NCBI RefSeq assembly: GCF_905171765.1
Contig: NC_053392.1
Location: forward strand, 107,158,321-107,222,320
DNA from: Bufo bufo
Lineage: Eukaryota; Chordata; Amphibia; Anura; Bufonidae
Length of the DNA: 64,000 bases
Reading direction: 5' to 3'
Both the position numbers and the translations under genes were made by a program. The notes under the pieces are model-generated. The model was given only the letters and a program-made list of their open reading frames with translations, ran no database searches and had not been told where the DNA came from. Positions 11,601 through 23,339 of the stretch are shown in pieces; position 1 is the first letter of the stretch; each line of letters opens with the position of its first letter.

Positions 11601-12483
11601 ACAAAGAAAAAATGTGGGGGGTTCAGTCAGCACAACCCTGTATGCAGGTGCACATCGCTATGGCGAAATACACATACAAACGGAAAAACACAAATGCAAT
11701 AGCACTCTGCAACCAGCACTCTGCCCTGCCTCTATGCTGGATGTTGAATGAGGCATTGGTGTACATTTTGGCCAAAGTGTAATAAGCCACTCACCACGTC
11801 AAGGTCGCCTCTATGAGTGGTCCCTAACACTAGTACCTACCTGTTATGGGCCATGATAGCCACACAAAGTCCAGGGAGCGCAGGTACAGCATGCACGCCA
11901 GGCACACTCTGCTTTTAACCCCGTCCGGTGCGTGAAAGCTTTCATCGGATCTAGGGATGCAAGTACCAACATGCATGCTGAGCCCACCATAACTTCTCCT
12001 GGAGCCAAATGGCTACTGGTAGGCGCTGTAAAAGCAGACTCAGTTTTATACTGACTTTAAAACCAGCCTCTAGGGCAGACTAACTGGTCAGGTGTGCATT
12101 GACTGCATGGAGATCGCCACGCCTCCAATATATACTACAAAGAAAAAATGTGGGGGGTTCAGTCAGCACAACCCTGTATGCAGGTGCACATTGCTATGGC
12201 AAAATACACATACAAATGCAGAAACACAAATGCAATAGCACTCTGCAACCAGCATTCTGCCCTGCTCTATGCTGGATGTTGAATGAGGCATTGTGTACAT
12301 TTTGGCCAAAGCGTAATAAGCACTCACCACGTCAAGGTCGCCTCTATGAGTGGTCCCTAACACTAGTACCTACTGTTATGGACCATGATAGCCACACAAA
12401 GTCCAGGGCGCGCAGGTACACAGAATGCACGCCAGGCACACTCTGCTTTTAACCCTGTCCCGGTGCCGTGACTAGCTTCATCA
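11601..12483. mobile_element. Unclassified retroposed module, partial tandem dimer, 17-bp TSD
   Basis: An identical 17-bp direct repeat TTCTATGTTACTAACCT flanks the insert (11584-11600 and 12484-12500). Inside, a 536-bp unit beginning ACAAAGAAAAAATGTGGGG is followed by a second, partial copy from 12137. A long variable-length target duplication points to target-primed retroposition. On the minus strand the unit has TATAAAA near 12045, then a GTAGGT...TTTCTTTGTAG segment with splice-site-like ends. Related modules are at 29404-31205, 32828-33011 and 41597-42053. A tandem partial copy with introns would fit a Penelope-like element, but no RT is present, so this is only a hypothesis. Confidence 0.55.
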
Positions 12484-12500
12484 TTCTATGTTACTAACCT

Positions 12501-12960
12501 CTAATTTGTCCATTAACTGTCCATCTAATGGTCGCAAATTCATATGATACCATCTAATACACTAATATGGAATCTGCTATGTTGCGGTAATCATCTATAT
12601 GGAGGATGTTCCTACAGTGTGTAATTCAGTACACCACTAATACGGGATTTGATATGCTGCCATAACCATTTATGAGGGGGACATACAGTAAATGTATTTA
12701 TTTACTAACTCATTTTGATTAATTCATCATTTTTTTTATTATTAATCTATTATTTGTTTTTGGAATTTTTTATGATTATTTTTTTTTTTACTATCATGTA
12801 CATGTATTAGATTTTAAGATGTGAAATGATATATTACTTATGAATTGATAGCGATTTAATCATGTTATTTTAATACGTGTAGGAATCATGATATATTAAG
12901 GGATATATTAGGGTTGGTAACTTGGTTTTAATTTTTGGGGTCTTTTAATAAAAAAAAAAT
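12501..12960. other. No recognised feature
   Basis: AT-rich, with long T runs near 12730-12800 and no feature recognised. Confidence 0.5.
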
Positions 12961-13552
12961 TATATTGATTAAACTGATCTATCCTGAAAATAGATCATCA
13001 ATATCTGTAGCCCGGAAAAGCTCTTTAATTTTTTTTTACAAACAGCACCACTTCTGTCCATGGGGCTGTGTCTGGTATTGCAACTAAGTGCACTAGGGCA
13101 TGAAGCTAAACTACAATACCAGAAACCATCAGTGGACAACCGGCATCAGGGCAAACCCTAGGATAACATACTGTATCTCCATGTTTCATAATAATAATCT
13201 CCCTTTTCTGGGTATGAAATATTGAAGACCTATCCTTAGAACAGATCAATAATACCTGACCACCACCCTGACTGGCCATATTGCTCTAACAAGCGCTGCA
13301 AGCCCTGCATGGTATACCAAGCACATTGCTGTACATCGATATTGCAGCATAATCCCATTCATTTGAATGGAACTGAACTGTACAAATGCCATATCTGATG
13401 GACATGATACACAGGCCAAGAAAGAAGCCATAGCTTTGCAGCCCTTTCCAACAACTGAGTGGTGGTTGCTGGGAGCCGAACCCCCATTGATCAAATAGTG
13501 ATAAACTATCCTGAGGATAGATCATCTATATATAATCCTGAAAACTCCTTTA
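12961..13552. mobile_element. Two TTAA-type MITE remnants
   Basis: A right end (GATCTATCCTGAAAATAGATC ... AAGCTCTTTAA) stops near 13030, with its left half missing. A second copy runs from about 13198 (ATTGAAGACCTATCC) to 13552 (CTATCCTGAGGATAG ... AAACTCCTTTA). Both carry the inverted motif built on CTATCCTGAGGATAG shared with 10693-11035 and 61371-61645. Flanking TTAA is not intact. Confidence 0.5.
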
Positions 13553-13734
13553 CGTGCAACTAAAATTCTTAATACTACTGTATGTTCTTGTCTTTTTCAC
13601 ATACACCCTCTAGAAAGTCTCTCTTGATGCCACTTCTGCACCTTGGTACTATCTTTATTGGTCTAACCTCATGTCATCTTATGCATTTATTCCAGGTCCT
13701 CCACACTGTGCATTTCTAATGTTATGTAACTGTT

Positions 13735-14410
13735 CATGTAGTGTGCCTGGTTCACCAGCAGATGGCAGCAAAATAGACAGAGCTATAATTCTAATCCATT
13801 CCATTCTAATCCCCCTCTGGAGAGAAGTGGGCTAGTCCTATTCCCTGCAGGAAGGGTGGGGTAGAAGTTCTAGTTAGTTTTCGCTTACCCCCAGCTAGGG
13901 GAAGGATGTGCAGGAGGACGTCTCTGCTGGATGTGCCCACACCAGCCAGAGCCCCCTAAGCTTTAGAAAGCTTTAGGAGCCAGGAGGAAAGTTCCCTGGC
14001 ATAACTAGAGTCAGACTACAAAGTAAAGTGCAGCATATAGAAGAAGCTGAGTTATACAGCCAGCCTGTCAGTACAGCAGTGTCAGAGAGAAACAGATATA
14101 GCGGAGTGGAGTTTGCTGTCAGTTTCATGCTAAAGCCTGCTAGAACCAAAACAAAGTCTGTAAACCATTCTGGAGAATGTTTATGCAAAGTAAAGCTGCA
14201 ATTGAACTTCATCTCTTCATTCATTTCTTCAGAGCCAAATCCTGGGGTCCAGCCGTATCCAGGTAGGCGCACCATGACACACATAAAGAGACATTTTAGG
14301 CTGGACTATACCACTCGCATTCCTTCACCTGAGTCGTGTTATATAGAGGGCCCTAGGGGGGTGGCGCCCGTTGCACCTGCTACAAAGATTGCCAACATGT
14401 AGGTGATTTG
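13735..14410 (+). repeat. LTR/UTR-like repeat with possible splice site
   Basis: The segment has a promoter-and-leader feel: a CTCF-like box (13755-13768), a purine-rich part, a possible donor CCAG|GTAGGC near 14261, and a 124-codon frame (14028-14402) with no recognisable domain. Comparable segments lie at 23340-24200 and 58690-59075. I infer LTR or 5' leader remnants of an LTR element, but no matching second LTR or target duplication is visible. Confidence 0.3.
13755..13768 (+). promoter_or_regulatory. CTCF-like motif
   Basis: CCAGCAGATGGCAG fits the CTCF core consensus (CC-purine/pyrimidine spacing, AG, GGC, AG). It lies in the repeat-like segment 13735-14410. Sequence match only. Confidence 0.4.
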
Positions 14411-15234
14411 ACGTCCTATAAGTGAATTATCTAAAAAAAAACAGAAAAGAAAAAACGCACATTTCCTGCTCTTTCACATCCTGCAAATCTTTTGCACTAA
14501 GGCTCCTAAAAATGGACCCTGTCCATTCCTTCTAACTGAAAATGTGAATAAGTAGAGTCAATTGCTGTCACTCACTGCTGACAGCCCCTGAGCCCTACTG
14601 GCAAATGGCTAATTTAAAACCTTCAAGTAAGAAACTCAATCCAAAATCAATAAACCTGTTACACATAGTGCAATTACGTTGGCAACTGATGAAATTGGTG
14701 GCTCCTTTGACATAAATTTGTTTTAGTTGCCGTGTCTTGTACTGTGACTGTTTTTGAAGCTTGTTACACCTGGAAATCTGGTAAGTTCTCTCAATGACAC
14801 TTAGGCCTCATGCACACGACCGTTGTTCCGTTTGACGTGATTTTCTGCGGTCCCATTGACTTTCAATGGGTCCGTTGAAAACTCGCTGCTGCAACCCGTT
14901 TTGTCACCCGCGCCCGTGACCCGTGTTTCCTGCCGTGAATAAAATATAACCTGCCCTATTTTTTTTCACGGACTAACGGTTCGCGGCCCCATTCAAGTCA
15001 ATGGGGCCGTGAAAAACGCGTTTGCACACCCGTTTGACAGCCGTGCCCGCGTCCGCGCCCGTTTTATTTATTTCTTTTGCCATGTTCAAACTGTTTGCCA
15101 AACTTTGTGCCAATAAAAATTTAAAAAAATATGTACAGGAAGTTAAGGTCACAGGTTATGCTAATTTCTAGCCACTTGTGCCTGGAAGCTTCTCTGTGTG
15201 GTGAGGCAGACGATTATGAAAGTTTCCTGGCACC

Positions 15235-18200
15235 ATGCCTCGCTGGAATGTGGAGAGGGCTGATCACCCTGGTCCAGGAGAGGCAGTGATTTGGATTCAC
15301 GCTCCAATGACTATTCGGACCGCCTAAAAAAGGATGCTGCGTGGGACAAGTTGCCCGGAGCCTGAGAAAAAATGAATGGGCCAAGGCGGATAGCCGAGGC
15401 CGGGCCGATTTACGTAAGTGCTAGCAATGCAGTTGTGCTGTCCTTGCCCTGTGTGTGCCCAAAATATAATGTTTCCAAACTCCCTCTGGTCACAACATTT
15501 TTTAAATTGGGGTGTCCTGCTTTTTTGGGCAGGAAGGCCTGGACTTTGGATTACCAAAGTGACGACTATTAAATTGCATACACCCCCCTTTTTTATCTTC
15601 AAATGGCTTTGCCTCCTTTTGCACAGTATACAGTACTCGTGTATAATCACATGTCTATGTCCTTTTTTTGGCCTGCGCCATGTGCCATTGTAATTGAGCT
15701 CTTACAGTTTTCACCTTCACATATATTGCAAATTGGTTTGGACCAAATGGCTTGCACGACTAGTCTCCTCACCTTGTTCTTCTTCAGTAGTATCCACCAC
15801 CAGCTGCACTGTTCCATGTGCTGTTTTAATCTCTCCATTTTATATATTTTGTTCTTAGTTTCCTCTTTTTTTACCATTTTTTGTAAAGTTAATGGAGAAT
15901 TGGTTTGGCAAATTTGGGACTCACAATTGTTTGTTATGTCATTTTTTTTACAGTAAAACTAACTAAAACCCGCTGGGCCAGTGCCGGGACCAATTCCGGC
16001 GGGAAGTCTCTAAAAAAGGACGGAGTGGAGAGGGGACGTCAGGGAAGCGCCCCTACATCTACACTGCCCAGTTGCAGTTCTTAAGACCGGTAATGGATAT
16101 GAGGACGTAAGTTTCATTTTTTGGTTTATATGCATCCAAATTTGAATTATACACTTTGCATTTTAAATCTTGGTGGCCGAAAGTGTACACAAAAGTAATG
16201 GGTTGAGTGGAGTTGGAGAATGGAAGACAGATACTTACAGTAGGCCAGGCATGTCATAACTGACTGCTCCTAGCTCTTTTAAAATTTAAACACCAAGCAT
16301 GCCAGAATAGCTGTAAGCTAACTCAGTCCTGCTTGGAGTTGTAGTTGGGCATCAGATGATGGGCAAGAGTTTGTACATGCCTGGTGTTGGTTGTCTACCT
16401 TGGACTGTTTGACAACTAGTGTGCCTCCAGCAGTTGCAAATCTCAAAATCCCAGCATGGCCCACACAGCAAAGGCTGTCAGGGCATGCTGGGAGTTGTAG
16501 TTTTGCAACAGATGGAGCCACACTGGTTGTGAAACCCTGAGTTCTACATCATTTGGGGGGGTGGAGTCACACCAGGCTCCACCGCTGAAGACTGTCTGAT
16601 GAGACGACACGTGCCGTGCGCAGACAGCGCCTACCCTCTCTGTTTTGTTCCTGATGAATCAATTCTTTGATGGTTTCGGGAACATTGATGTTTGCAATCT
16701 GACCAAGAATAGAGATGCGAGATGGACATGTGTGCACTGCATGCATTATATCTTGCTGACAGATGTTCATGGTGTTGGACGGCTGTTGCTCCCACACCAA
16801 TTTCAGATTTTTTGGCTATTTGTCGTTTTGGTTTTCGAATTTTTCAAAATGTGTGTCCACTACCTTTTAATGGTAGTTTTGAAAAATTGATTCGTTAAGG
16901 GTTTCATAGGGTGTCCATATTTTGGCCATGTAATCTACAGATTGTTGCCCTTTTGAAAGCTTGGGAAAATGGGACACATTCGGGATTTGCACAGTCAACT
17001 TTAATGGTTTAATGTAATAGCAACCAACCACGACAGGGATGCCTTAATTAGCACATATAAAATGTCAATACCATAAACCATGGAAAATGGGTATAGAAGA
17101 TGGTCCACCAATGCTTGCCCAGCCGCAATAAAACTACTACTCACCATGCTCAAGTGTGGCCTAGTTCTTTTTTTTTATTCGAAGAAACTGAGGTGCTCCA
17201 AGGTTAAACCTTACAACATGTATGTTTGGATGGTTGAAGCAGGCCCACAGACTATTGAGTTGGCCAGAATATTCACACTGGTTTTATCCCTTGAATGATT
17301 GTTCCTCTACTGGCGCAGGCCAGCTTCAAACGGCAAACAATGGTTTACCATGACATTACATTAGCCCTTGACAAGACTTGGCCATTCGTTGCATTTAAAA
17401 GGTAATTTTTTTGGAATTGCACTATTCCACAAAAAGAGGACGGTCATTGTGTTCCGTCAAATATCTGATGTATGATGCTACTCTCTCTACATTATTTTAA
17501 GAACACGCCTGGTTACACCTAATATAAATTATGTACTTTAGAATGTTGAAAGCAAATGATCTAATTATTACTTTTGGTTATTTAAAATACAGTACTGTGG
17601 ACAGTCTGGATCCTACGGAAGATTCCGAAACAGGTGGGAGTGAAAGCCAGCCGTCTTTTCACCTCAAACAAGTCCAGCACCTACGCCGGCGGAGGACCTG
17701 GACGACTCCACACTGGCCCAGGCCCCCTACCACTAGCCAGTCCATCGCGGAATCCACAGCCGCAGCCAAGACGTCGCCGCCAAGTCCCTCCTGCCACCTC
17801 TGAGCAAGAGAGTCGTGCGGCAATTGATGCACGCCTCATTGAATTTCTTGCCCAGAGGCGGAGTGATGGTGTGGAGGACAAGATGCTTAGGGGACTTGGG
17901 CCCCTATTGAAGCTTGTTTCGCCAAATGACCAACACCAGTGCCTGGCTTCTTTGATCGTGGTCCTCAAAATGTTCACCCTTCCTAATCATGGTGACATTC
18001 TAGAGAAGTTAAATAACATGAGGAGGGAATTAGAGGATGCCGCACAGCCCCCACCTCCTGACCCCTTTCAATTTGCTCCACAACACACCCAGCCACCTTC
18101 TTTCCACCCACACCACCAGTATGGCCTACCCCAGGGCCAAAGGCAAGGTGTGGCTCAGCCCCTTTACCCGGGCAGTTTGCCACCTGGACCACCACAGCAG

Positions 18201-18266
18201 GCCCATGGAAGGCCACGGTCCTCTTATCCAGTGGGTTCCTTCACGCAGGACCTGCTGGATATGTGA
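15235..18266 (+). pseudogene. Harbinger-associated MADF (Myb/SANT-like) DNA-binding protein, 3 exons, frameshifted
   Basis: In Harbinger elements this partner protein binds DNA and helps the transposase reach the nucleus and the transposon ends. Exon 1 (15235-15413) starts MPRWNVE and carries pieces SNDYSDRLKKDAAWDK and NEWAKADSRGRADL of a MADF domain, then donor TAC|GTAAGT. Exon 2 (15954-16106) follows TTTTTTTACAG and gives KLTKTRW, QFRREVSKKGRSGEG and RPYIYTAQLQFLRP, then donor GAC|GTAAGT. Exon 3 (17593-18266) follows AAAATACAG, starts TVDSLDPTEDSE and ends with AAIDARLIEFLAQRRSDGVE and a Pro/Gln-rich tail to TGA. Both junctions keep phase across the introns. At least three frameshifts (two in exon 1, one early in exon 2) and probably one near 17670 break it. 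Confidence 0.85.
16240..16530. repeat. Dispersed repeat inside the MADF gene intron
   Basis: A segment rich in AGCATGCCAG, CCCAGCATGG and CATGCTGGGAGTTGTAGTTT lies within intron 2. The GGGAGTTGTAGTT motif also recurs in the hAT element at 5714-9952. Ends and class were not resolved. Confidence 0.4.
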
Positions 18267-18749
18267 TTTGTTTTTTTAGAATTTTGTTTATGTTTGTAAA
18301 AATGTTTGGCCCTTAATTTGGGCAACTTAGTATATCATTCTTGAACGTGAAGGCCATTTTTTTATAAATCAGTGTTTTTGGCCAAAATTGTGTCTGTTTT
18401 GTTTTATTGCACAATACACCAAACTGTTTCCCATGAACAAATGTAATATTTTGAAAAATTACACGCACAGGAGCTCCCAAAACAACACTTTATTTGTATA
18501 GACAAAAACTTTATTTAGGGCAACTTTGACGTTGAGGTATTAGAAGATTTTTCGGACATATACTACACAAAAAATGATGTTTTAATCAATTTGACCAAAG
18601 CATCGTTTCCAAATAGTTATATGCAGATTCAATATGATCTGTCCAAAAATCTCAGCCGCAAGCCCATCGTCAAGGGTCCTCTTTATCTTGCGAGTCCCTA
18701 CACTCAACTATCACAATATTTTTAAGTAATCTATCTATACAAAAAAAAA

Positions 18750-21130
18750 AAACTAAAGAGCCCAGAAGATTTTCAAATACTGCCACGAATAGCGTCCCTC
18801 TGCCATGGCACGGACCCCTCTGGGCTGAAAAAGTAGTCTGCATAGAGTTCCCGAACTGCAATGCCAGCAGTCCCAGGTCGTCTATGCAGGGTCCTTTTCC
18901 AAACCCAAATCTGATGACGTAGGAAGATCTTCCATGTCAACAGAAGAGGAAGCCTCGTGAATCCTGGTGAAGTTGTGGAGAACAATACAAGCTTTGAATC
19001 ACCAGGGTAACTATCTCCGGATCCATCTGTATGGATGACAAAAACACCCTCCACTTGCTAGAGAGAATCCAAAAGCGCACTCCACATACCGACGGGCACG
19101 AGTCAACCGGTAGGTTGAATATACGCCTCCTGACATCCAAACCACGCTTTGGAAAGGGCCGCATAACATGGGGAGTCAATGCAAACCCTTCATCCGCCAC
19201 GATGACAAATGGAGCCGGCGGACCTGCATATCCGGGCAGTCTTCTGGACTCGGGCAGGGCAAGCTGGTTGTCACGAAGCCGCTCACCCATTCTAGAAGCA
19301 CTAAAGATGCGAGCATCCGCAGTGCATCATAGGCCCCGATATCAACCATTATAAACCGGTAATGACTGTCAGCAACAGCCATCAGCACTACCGAAAAATA
19401 TTGCTTATAATTGAAGTTAACGGCTCCCTGAGTGAGGCGGCTTCTTCACACGGATGTGCTTGCCATCCATTGCCCCGATGCAGTTTGGAAACTGCGCTGA
19501 AATTTGGAAGCCCTCAGCGATCCGAACCCAATCGTCCGCCTTGGCTGCGGCAATCACCGTCTCTCGGAGTTGCTGCCAGATGACATGGCAAGTGTGACGT
19601 ACAATCCGCGAGATCGTCGAGGTTCCTAACAGAAACTCAAAATGCAGTGATGCAAAAGAGTTTCCCAGAGGCAAGGAATCTGTGGACAAAGGAAAAAGGC
19701 ATTCGTAAATGCAAGGAAACACAGATTCATGATTGTAGTCGAATGTTGTATAACACTACATGATTGTAAACACCCTATGTGTAGAGAAGCGGAAACCTAT
19801 GGGACAGGTTCCAGAGGCCCTCTGTGTGGGCACCCACAACCATTGGAAAGTCTAGGGTTTTTCCCAAAAACTCCATAGACTTTCCAAAGCATTCATCAGC
19901 ACAGGGCACACTATGAAAACGACAGCAGCCTGGAAATTCACTAACGCATGTAGGGCACAATGCGAAAAGGCTTAATCGCTAAACTATATTGGACTACAGT
20001 ATTCATGCAAATTGGCCGTGTGTACATTTGCATTAAACTGGAAGGATCTGGCTTATGATATTTCGCATCCCGGTCTCAAAACGGCTCGCCATCACTGCCC
20101 CTTGACCATGGTTGCTTAAACTCCCGTTACGGATTAAAATGCAAAGTGCAAACCCAAATCAGGCAAATGGGGTGTGGCCAGGACTACACAAGTAAGTTCC
20201 AACAACTGTGTTTAGCCCCTTTGAAATGCAGATAGTCATGCGCAAGTCCAAAAAGATGAAAACATTAGGCATAAAGAGTACAATAGCAGACAATCGCAGG
20301 TGTTGACAGCAGCACAATCCTCCAAAATATGGAACAGACTGGTATCTAGACTTCAAATAGGGTGGTGCACGCAGTTACAGATCCTGACCGAGGAACCCAA
20401 TTCTTATAGACATTACAAAAATCCAAGGCACCCAACAGCATTTGCAAAAAAAAAAAAGCCAGGTTACAGCCTGCTGGAACATGGCTGACTGACTGACTAA
20501 AGCAACCTTTTACAAAACCTACTGGCGAGTGCAGAGGATTCATGGAGTGTCTGGAGGCCGTTAGCTGAACACACGTTTTAAACTTGCACAAAATAAACTA
20601 AAAACTTCAATAATGGATTCTTATGTGGCAGGGAATAAAGGGGTAAAGCAAAAAACTGCTCGAAAAAGTTTGAAACAACAATTAGAAACGTTAAAAAAGC
20701 AAACAGTAGCACATGTTTAACAGCAGCCATTTTCAAGCACATGTTACTCCTGACCCAAGCACTGCACATTACTGGGTAAAGTTAAAAATGTTCAATATTG
20801 CTTACCTCAACGTGACAATGAGCCTTTCAGTAGGAGAAAGATGCTGCGCCTCATATTGGTGTCCATAAAGGTAAGGACAGTACGTAGAGACGACAGCAAG
20901 CGATCAAATGTACCCACTGACATCCGACAGAAGAATAGAACTTCTCAGGATGCCTGCCGCAGATCATTGTAGAGGGTATGGATGTGTCCTTTCCGGTAGC
21001 GTTGGGAAACAATCGGATGGACCCAAAATCGTCACCGTCTAACAGGTTGCTCATTCAACAAAGGAGTGCGCGGTCCCCATTGCCGACAAACAACCCAATG
21101 CAGTAAAAACTCTTCCTCTGAATCCGACAT
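18750..21130 (-). pseudogene. PIF/Harbinger transposase (HARBI1-like DDE), 2 exons, broken
   Basis: The transposase cuts and pastes the element. Exon 1 runs from ATG at 21130 (MSDSEEEFLLHW) to 20806, donor G|GTAAGC. A 1126-bp intron ends in TTTGTCCACAG, and exon 2 starts at 19679. Recognisable parts in order: FWVHPIVSQR, DTNMRRSI, GNSFASLHFEFLLGTSTISR, GAMDGKHIRVKKP (first Asp), FVIVADEGFALTPHVMRPF (second Asp), YVECAF (Glu) and SSKWRVFLSSIQMDPE. All three DDE codons survive. The copy has two in-frame TGA codons in exon 1 (near 21015 and 20950) and at least five single-base frame changes (near 20835, 19662, 19415, 19310 and 19110). The exact stop is uncertain because the last frames differ. 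Confidence 0.9.
19680..20805 (-). other. Predicted intron of the Harbinger transposase
   Basis: Bounded on the minus strand by GTAAGC and a pyrimidine tract ending CCACAG. Removing it joins VTLR to F-L-A in the order expected for Harbinger transposases. No coding signal within; it contains several A-rich stretches. Confidence 0.75.
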
Positions 21131-21416
21131 GGTGATACAGCAAAGAGAAGCAGCCAAAATAACCTCTGTACTCTGGAAAGACTACAGAAAATGGCCACAA
21201 AACCAAACTCAGGTGACCTTCATTTATACCAGTATCCAGGGTGGAGCTAATTAAAATCACATCTTTAAACCATCCATGTTTATGACGGGCCGCAAAAAAA
21301 CGGGAACACGGACACACGGAAGCACAACGGTTGCAAAAAACGGTCACGGATCACGGACCAACGGAACCCCGTTTTTGCGGCCCGCAAAAAAATACTGTCG
21401 TGTGCATGAGGCCTTA

Positions 21417-22475
21417 GGCCTGGGTTCACACGAGCGTGTCCGGATTAGGTCCGATGCGTCCCGGTGTGTTGCGGCAAAACCGCGCGAGTAGGAATGCAAT
21501 TGCAGTCAGTTTTGACTGCAATTGCGTTCCGATGTTCAGTTTTTTATCGCGCGGTTGCAATGTTTTTTGCACGCGCGAGATAAAAAAACCGACACTGGTA
21601 CCCAGACCCGAACTTCTTCACAGAAGTTCAGGTTTGGGTTAGTTGTAGTGTAGATGCATTACTTTCCCTTATAACATGGTTTATAAGGGAAAATAATAGC
21701 ATTCTGAATACAGAATGCATAGTACAATAGGGCTGGAGGGGTTTAAAAAAATAAACTCATTAACTCACCTTCTCCTCTTGATCTCGAAGTTCCCGTCTCT
21801 TCTTTACTTGAGTTGTGGCTAAAGGACCTTTGAGTTGAGTTTACTGATGAGTTGTGGGCTAAAGGACCTTTGGTGACGTCAGATCTCATGCTCCAATCAC
21901 ATGGTACATCACCACGGTGATGGACCATGTGATTGGAGCATGAGATCTGACGTCACCAAAGGTCCTTTAGCCCACAACTCATCAGTAAACTCAACTCAAA
22001 GGTCCTTTAGCCCACAACTCAAGTAAAGAAGAGACCGGGAACTTCGAGATCAAGAGGAGAAGGTGAGTTAATGAGTTTATTTTTTAAACCCCTCCAGCCC
22101 TATTGTACTATGCATTCTGGTATTCAGAATGCTATTATTTTCCCTTATAACCATGTTATAAGGGAAAAGTAATACAGTTTATAGACTGTCACCTAGCAAC
22201 CATGCCGTGAAAATCGCACCGCATCCGCACTTGCTTGCGGATGCTTTGCGATTTTCACGCAACCCCATTCACTTCTATGGGGCCTCTGCGTTGCGTGAAA
22301 AACGCAGAATATAGAGCATGCTGCGATTTTTCACGCAACGCATAAGTGATGCGTGAAAATCATCGCTCATCTGAACAGCCCCATTGAAATGAATGGGTCC
22401 AGATTCAGTGCGGGTGCAATGAGTTCACCTCCCGCAATGCACCCGCGCGGAAATCTCGCCCGTGAGAACGCAGCC
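21417..22475. mobile_element. Harbinger palindromic MITE, near-perfect hairpin
   Basis: Ends GGCCTGGGTTCACACGAGCG and, reversed, GGCTGCGTTCTCACGGGCG, with TTA at 21414-21416 and 22476-22478. The central 340 bp (about 21750-22090) is an almost perfect inverted repeat centred on CACCACGGTGATGG near 21915, containing two copies per arm of AAAGGACCTTT. Same family as 3275-4232. It shares its left TTA with the right TTA of the autonomous element 14804-21413. Confidence 0.9.
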
Positions 22476-22478
22476 TTA

Positions 22479-23339
22479 ATTTGACTTTTTTTTTAAATTA
22501 AAATGGCATATGTGGTATGATATATTTTATCACATTTCTCTTCCTTCATCTCATGGCCACACAGTGACCACCAATAGTTTGGACCAAAACATGAGGCATA
22601 TGTTTAATAAATTTGATACATTGTGCCATTCATCTTAGAAGTCTACTTTTTCAAGAAATGTCTAAAATAAAATGCTCCCTCCTGGCCTCAGCAGAGGTCA
22701 CACAGCATGCCTAAAAACTGTCCTATAGAGTAGTTGCCAGGGTTCTTCATTTCCGTACAGTATAATTGTTTGTCAGCAGCATAGCTCTATTTACACAAAC
22801 ACGGATCTTGGGTCTTCCATGAAAAATTGGATCAGTGGACCAACAAGCATAATTTCTATGTAGGTTGGTTATTGGGTGCAAAAAAATGCTCCCAAAGCCC
22901 CGAAAATGGCAGACAATGGTTGGAACCTCTGTTGCAAACTACGAAGAACATCAGAGCAGAGCTCACTGCTGCTTTAGTAAGTAAAATGCTGTGTAGATGA
23001 GTAGAGCTAGCAATCGGTGACAATTACAATATATCTGGCTTCCAGCTGATTAAAAAAAATTCTGACATGTCTCTATGAGGCATCAGGTCAGGAATTTATT
23101 TAAAAAAAAACGTTGGATGGTACTCTTTGTGATACTGCATCCCCAATATGTACAAAATAACTATACCTTATAGTGTCAAATTCCCAATACCATGCCATAT
23201 AGGCACAAATAATAGTTACTATATGTTCACCAAATAATTTCACCTAGATGCAAAAACGTAAATGCCGTATAATGCTGCAACCACCATATGCAGAACCCCA
23301 GAATAAAGTTACTGCAAAAGGCTGATTATTATAATGTTA
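22479..23339. other. No recognised feature
   Basis: AT-rich non-coding sequence. No terminal repeat or frame that I would support. Confidence 0.5.

Larger units (their letters stand above)
14804..21413. mobile_element. Autonomous-type PIF/Harbinger transposon, 6.6 kb, inactivated
   Basis: Perfect 17-bp inverted ends GGCCTCATGCACACGAC are flanked by TTA on both sides (14801-14803 and 21414-21416), the Harbinger target duplication. Sub-terminal regions are rich in AACGG and CCGCG motifs on both sides. Inside are both proteins such elements need: a MADF/Myb-like gene on + (15235-18266) and a DDE transposase gene on - (about 18750-21130), convergent with roughly 490 bp between their 3' ends. Both have several frameshifts, so this copy cannot act by itself. 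MITEs with the same ends are at 39514-39840, 57869-58214 and 61742-61978. An independent insertion-like repeat occupies 16240-16530. Confidence 0.93.

Noticed and set aside
11588..12452. Similar frames at 11588 and 12099 as a duplicated gene
   Set aside because: They are the two tandem copies of the retroposed module; neither frame is conserved through its indels.
15324..15956. Several frames of 91-117 codons on both strands
   Set aside because: They overlap exon 1 and intron 1 of the MADF gene in wrong frames.
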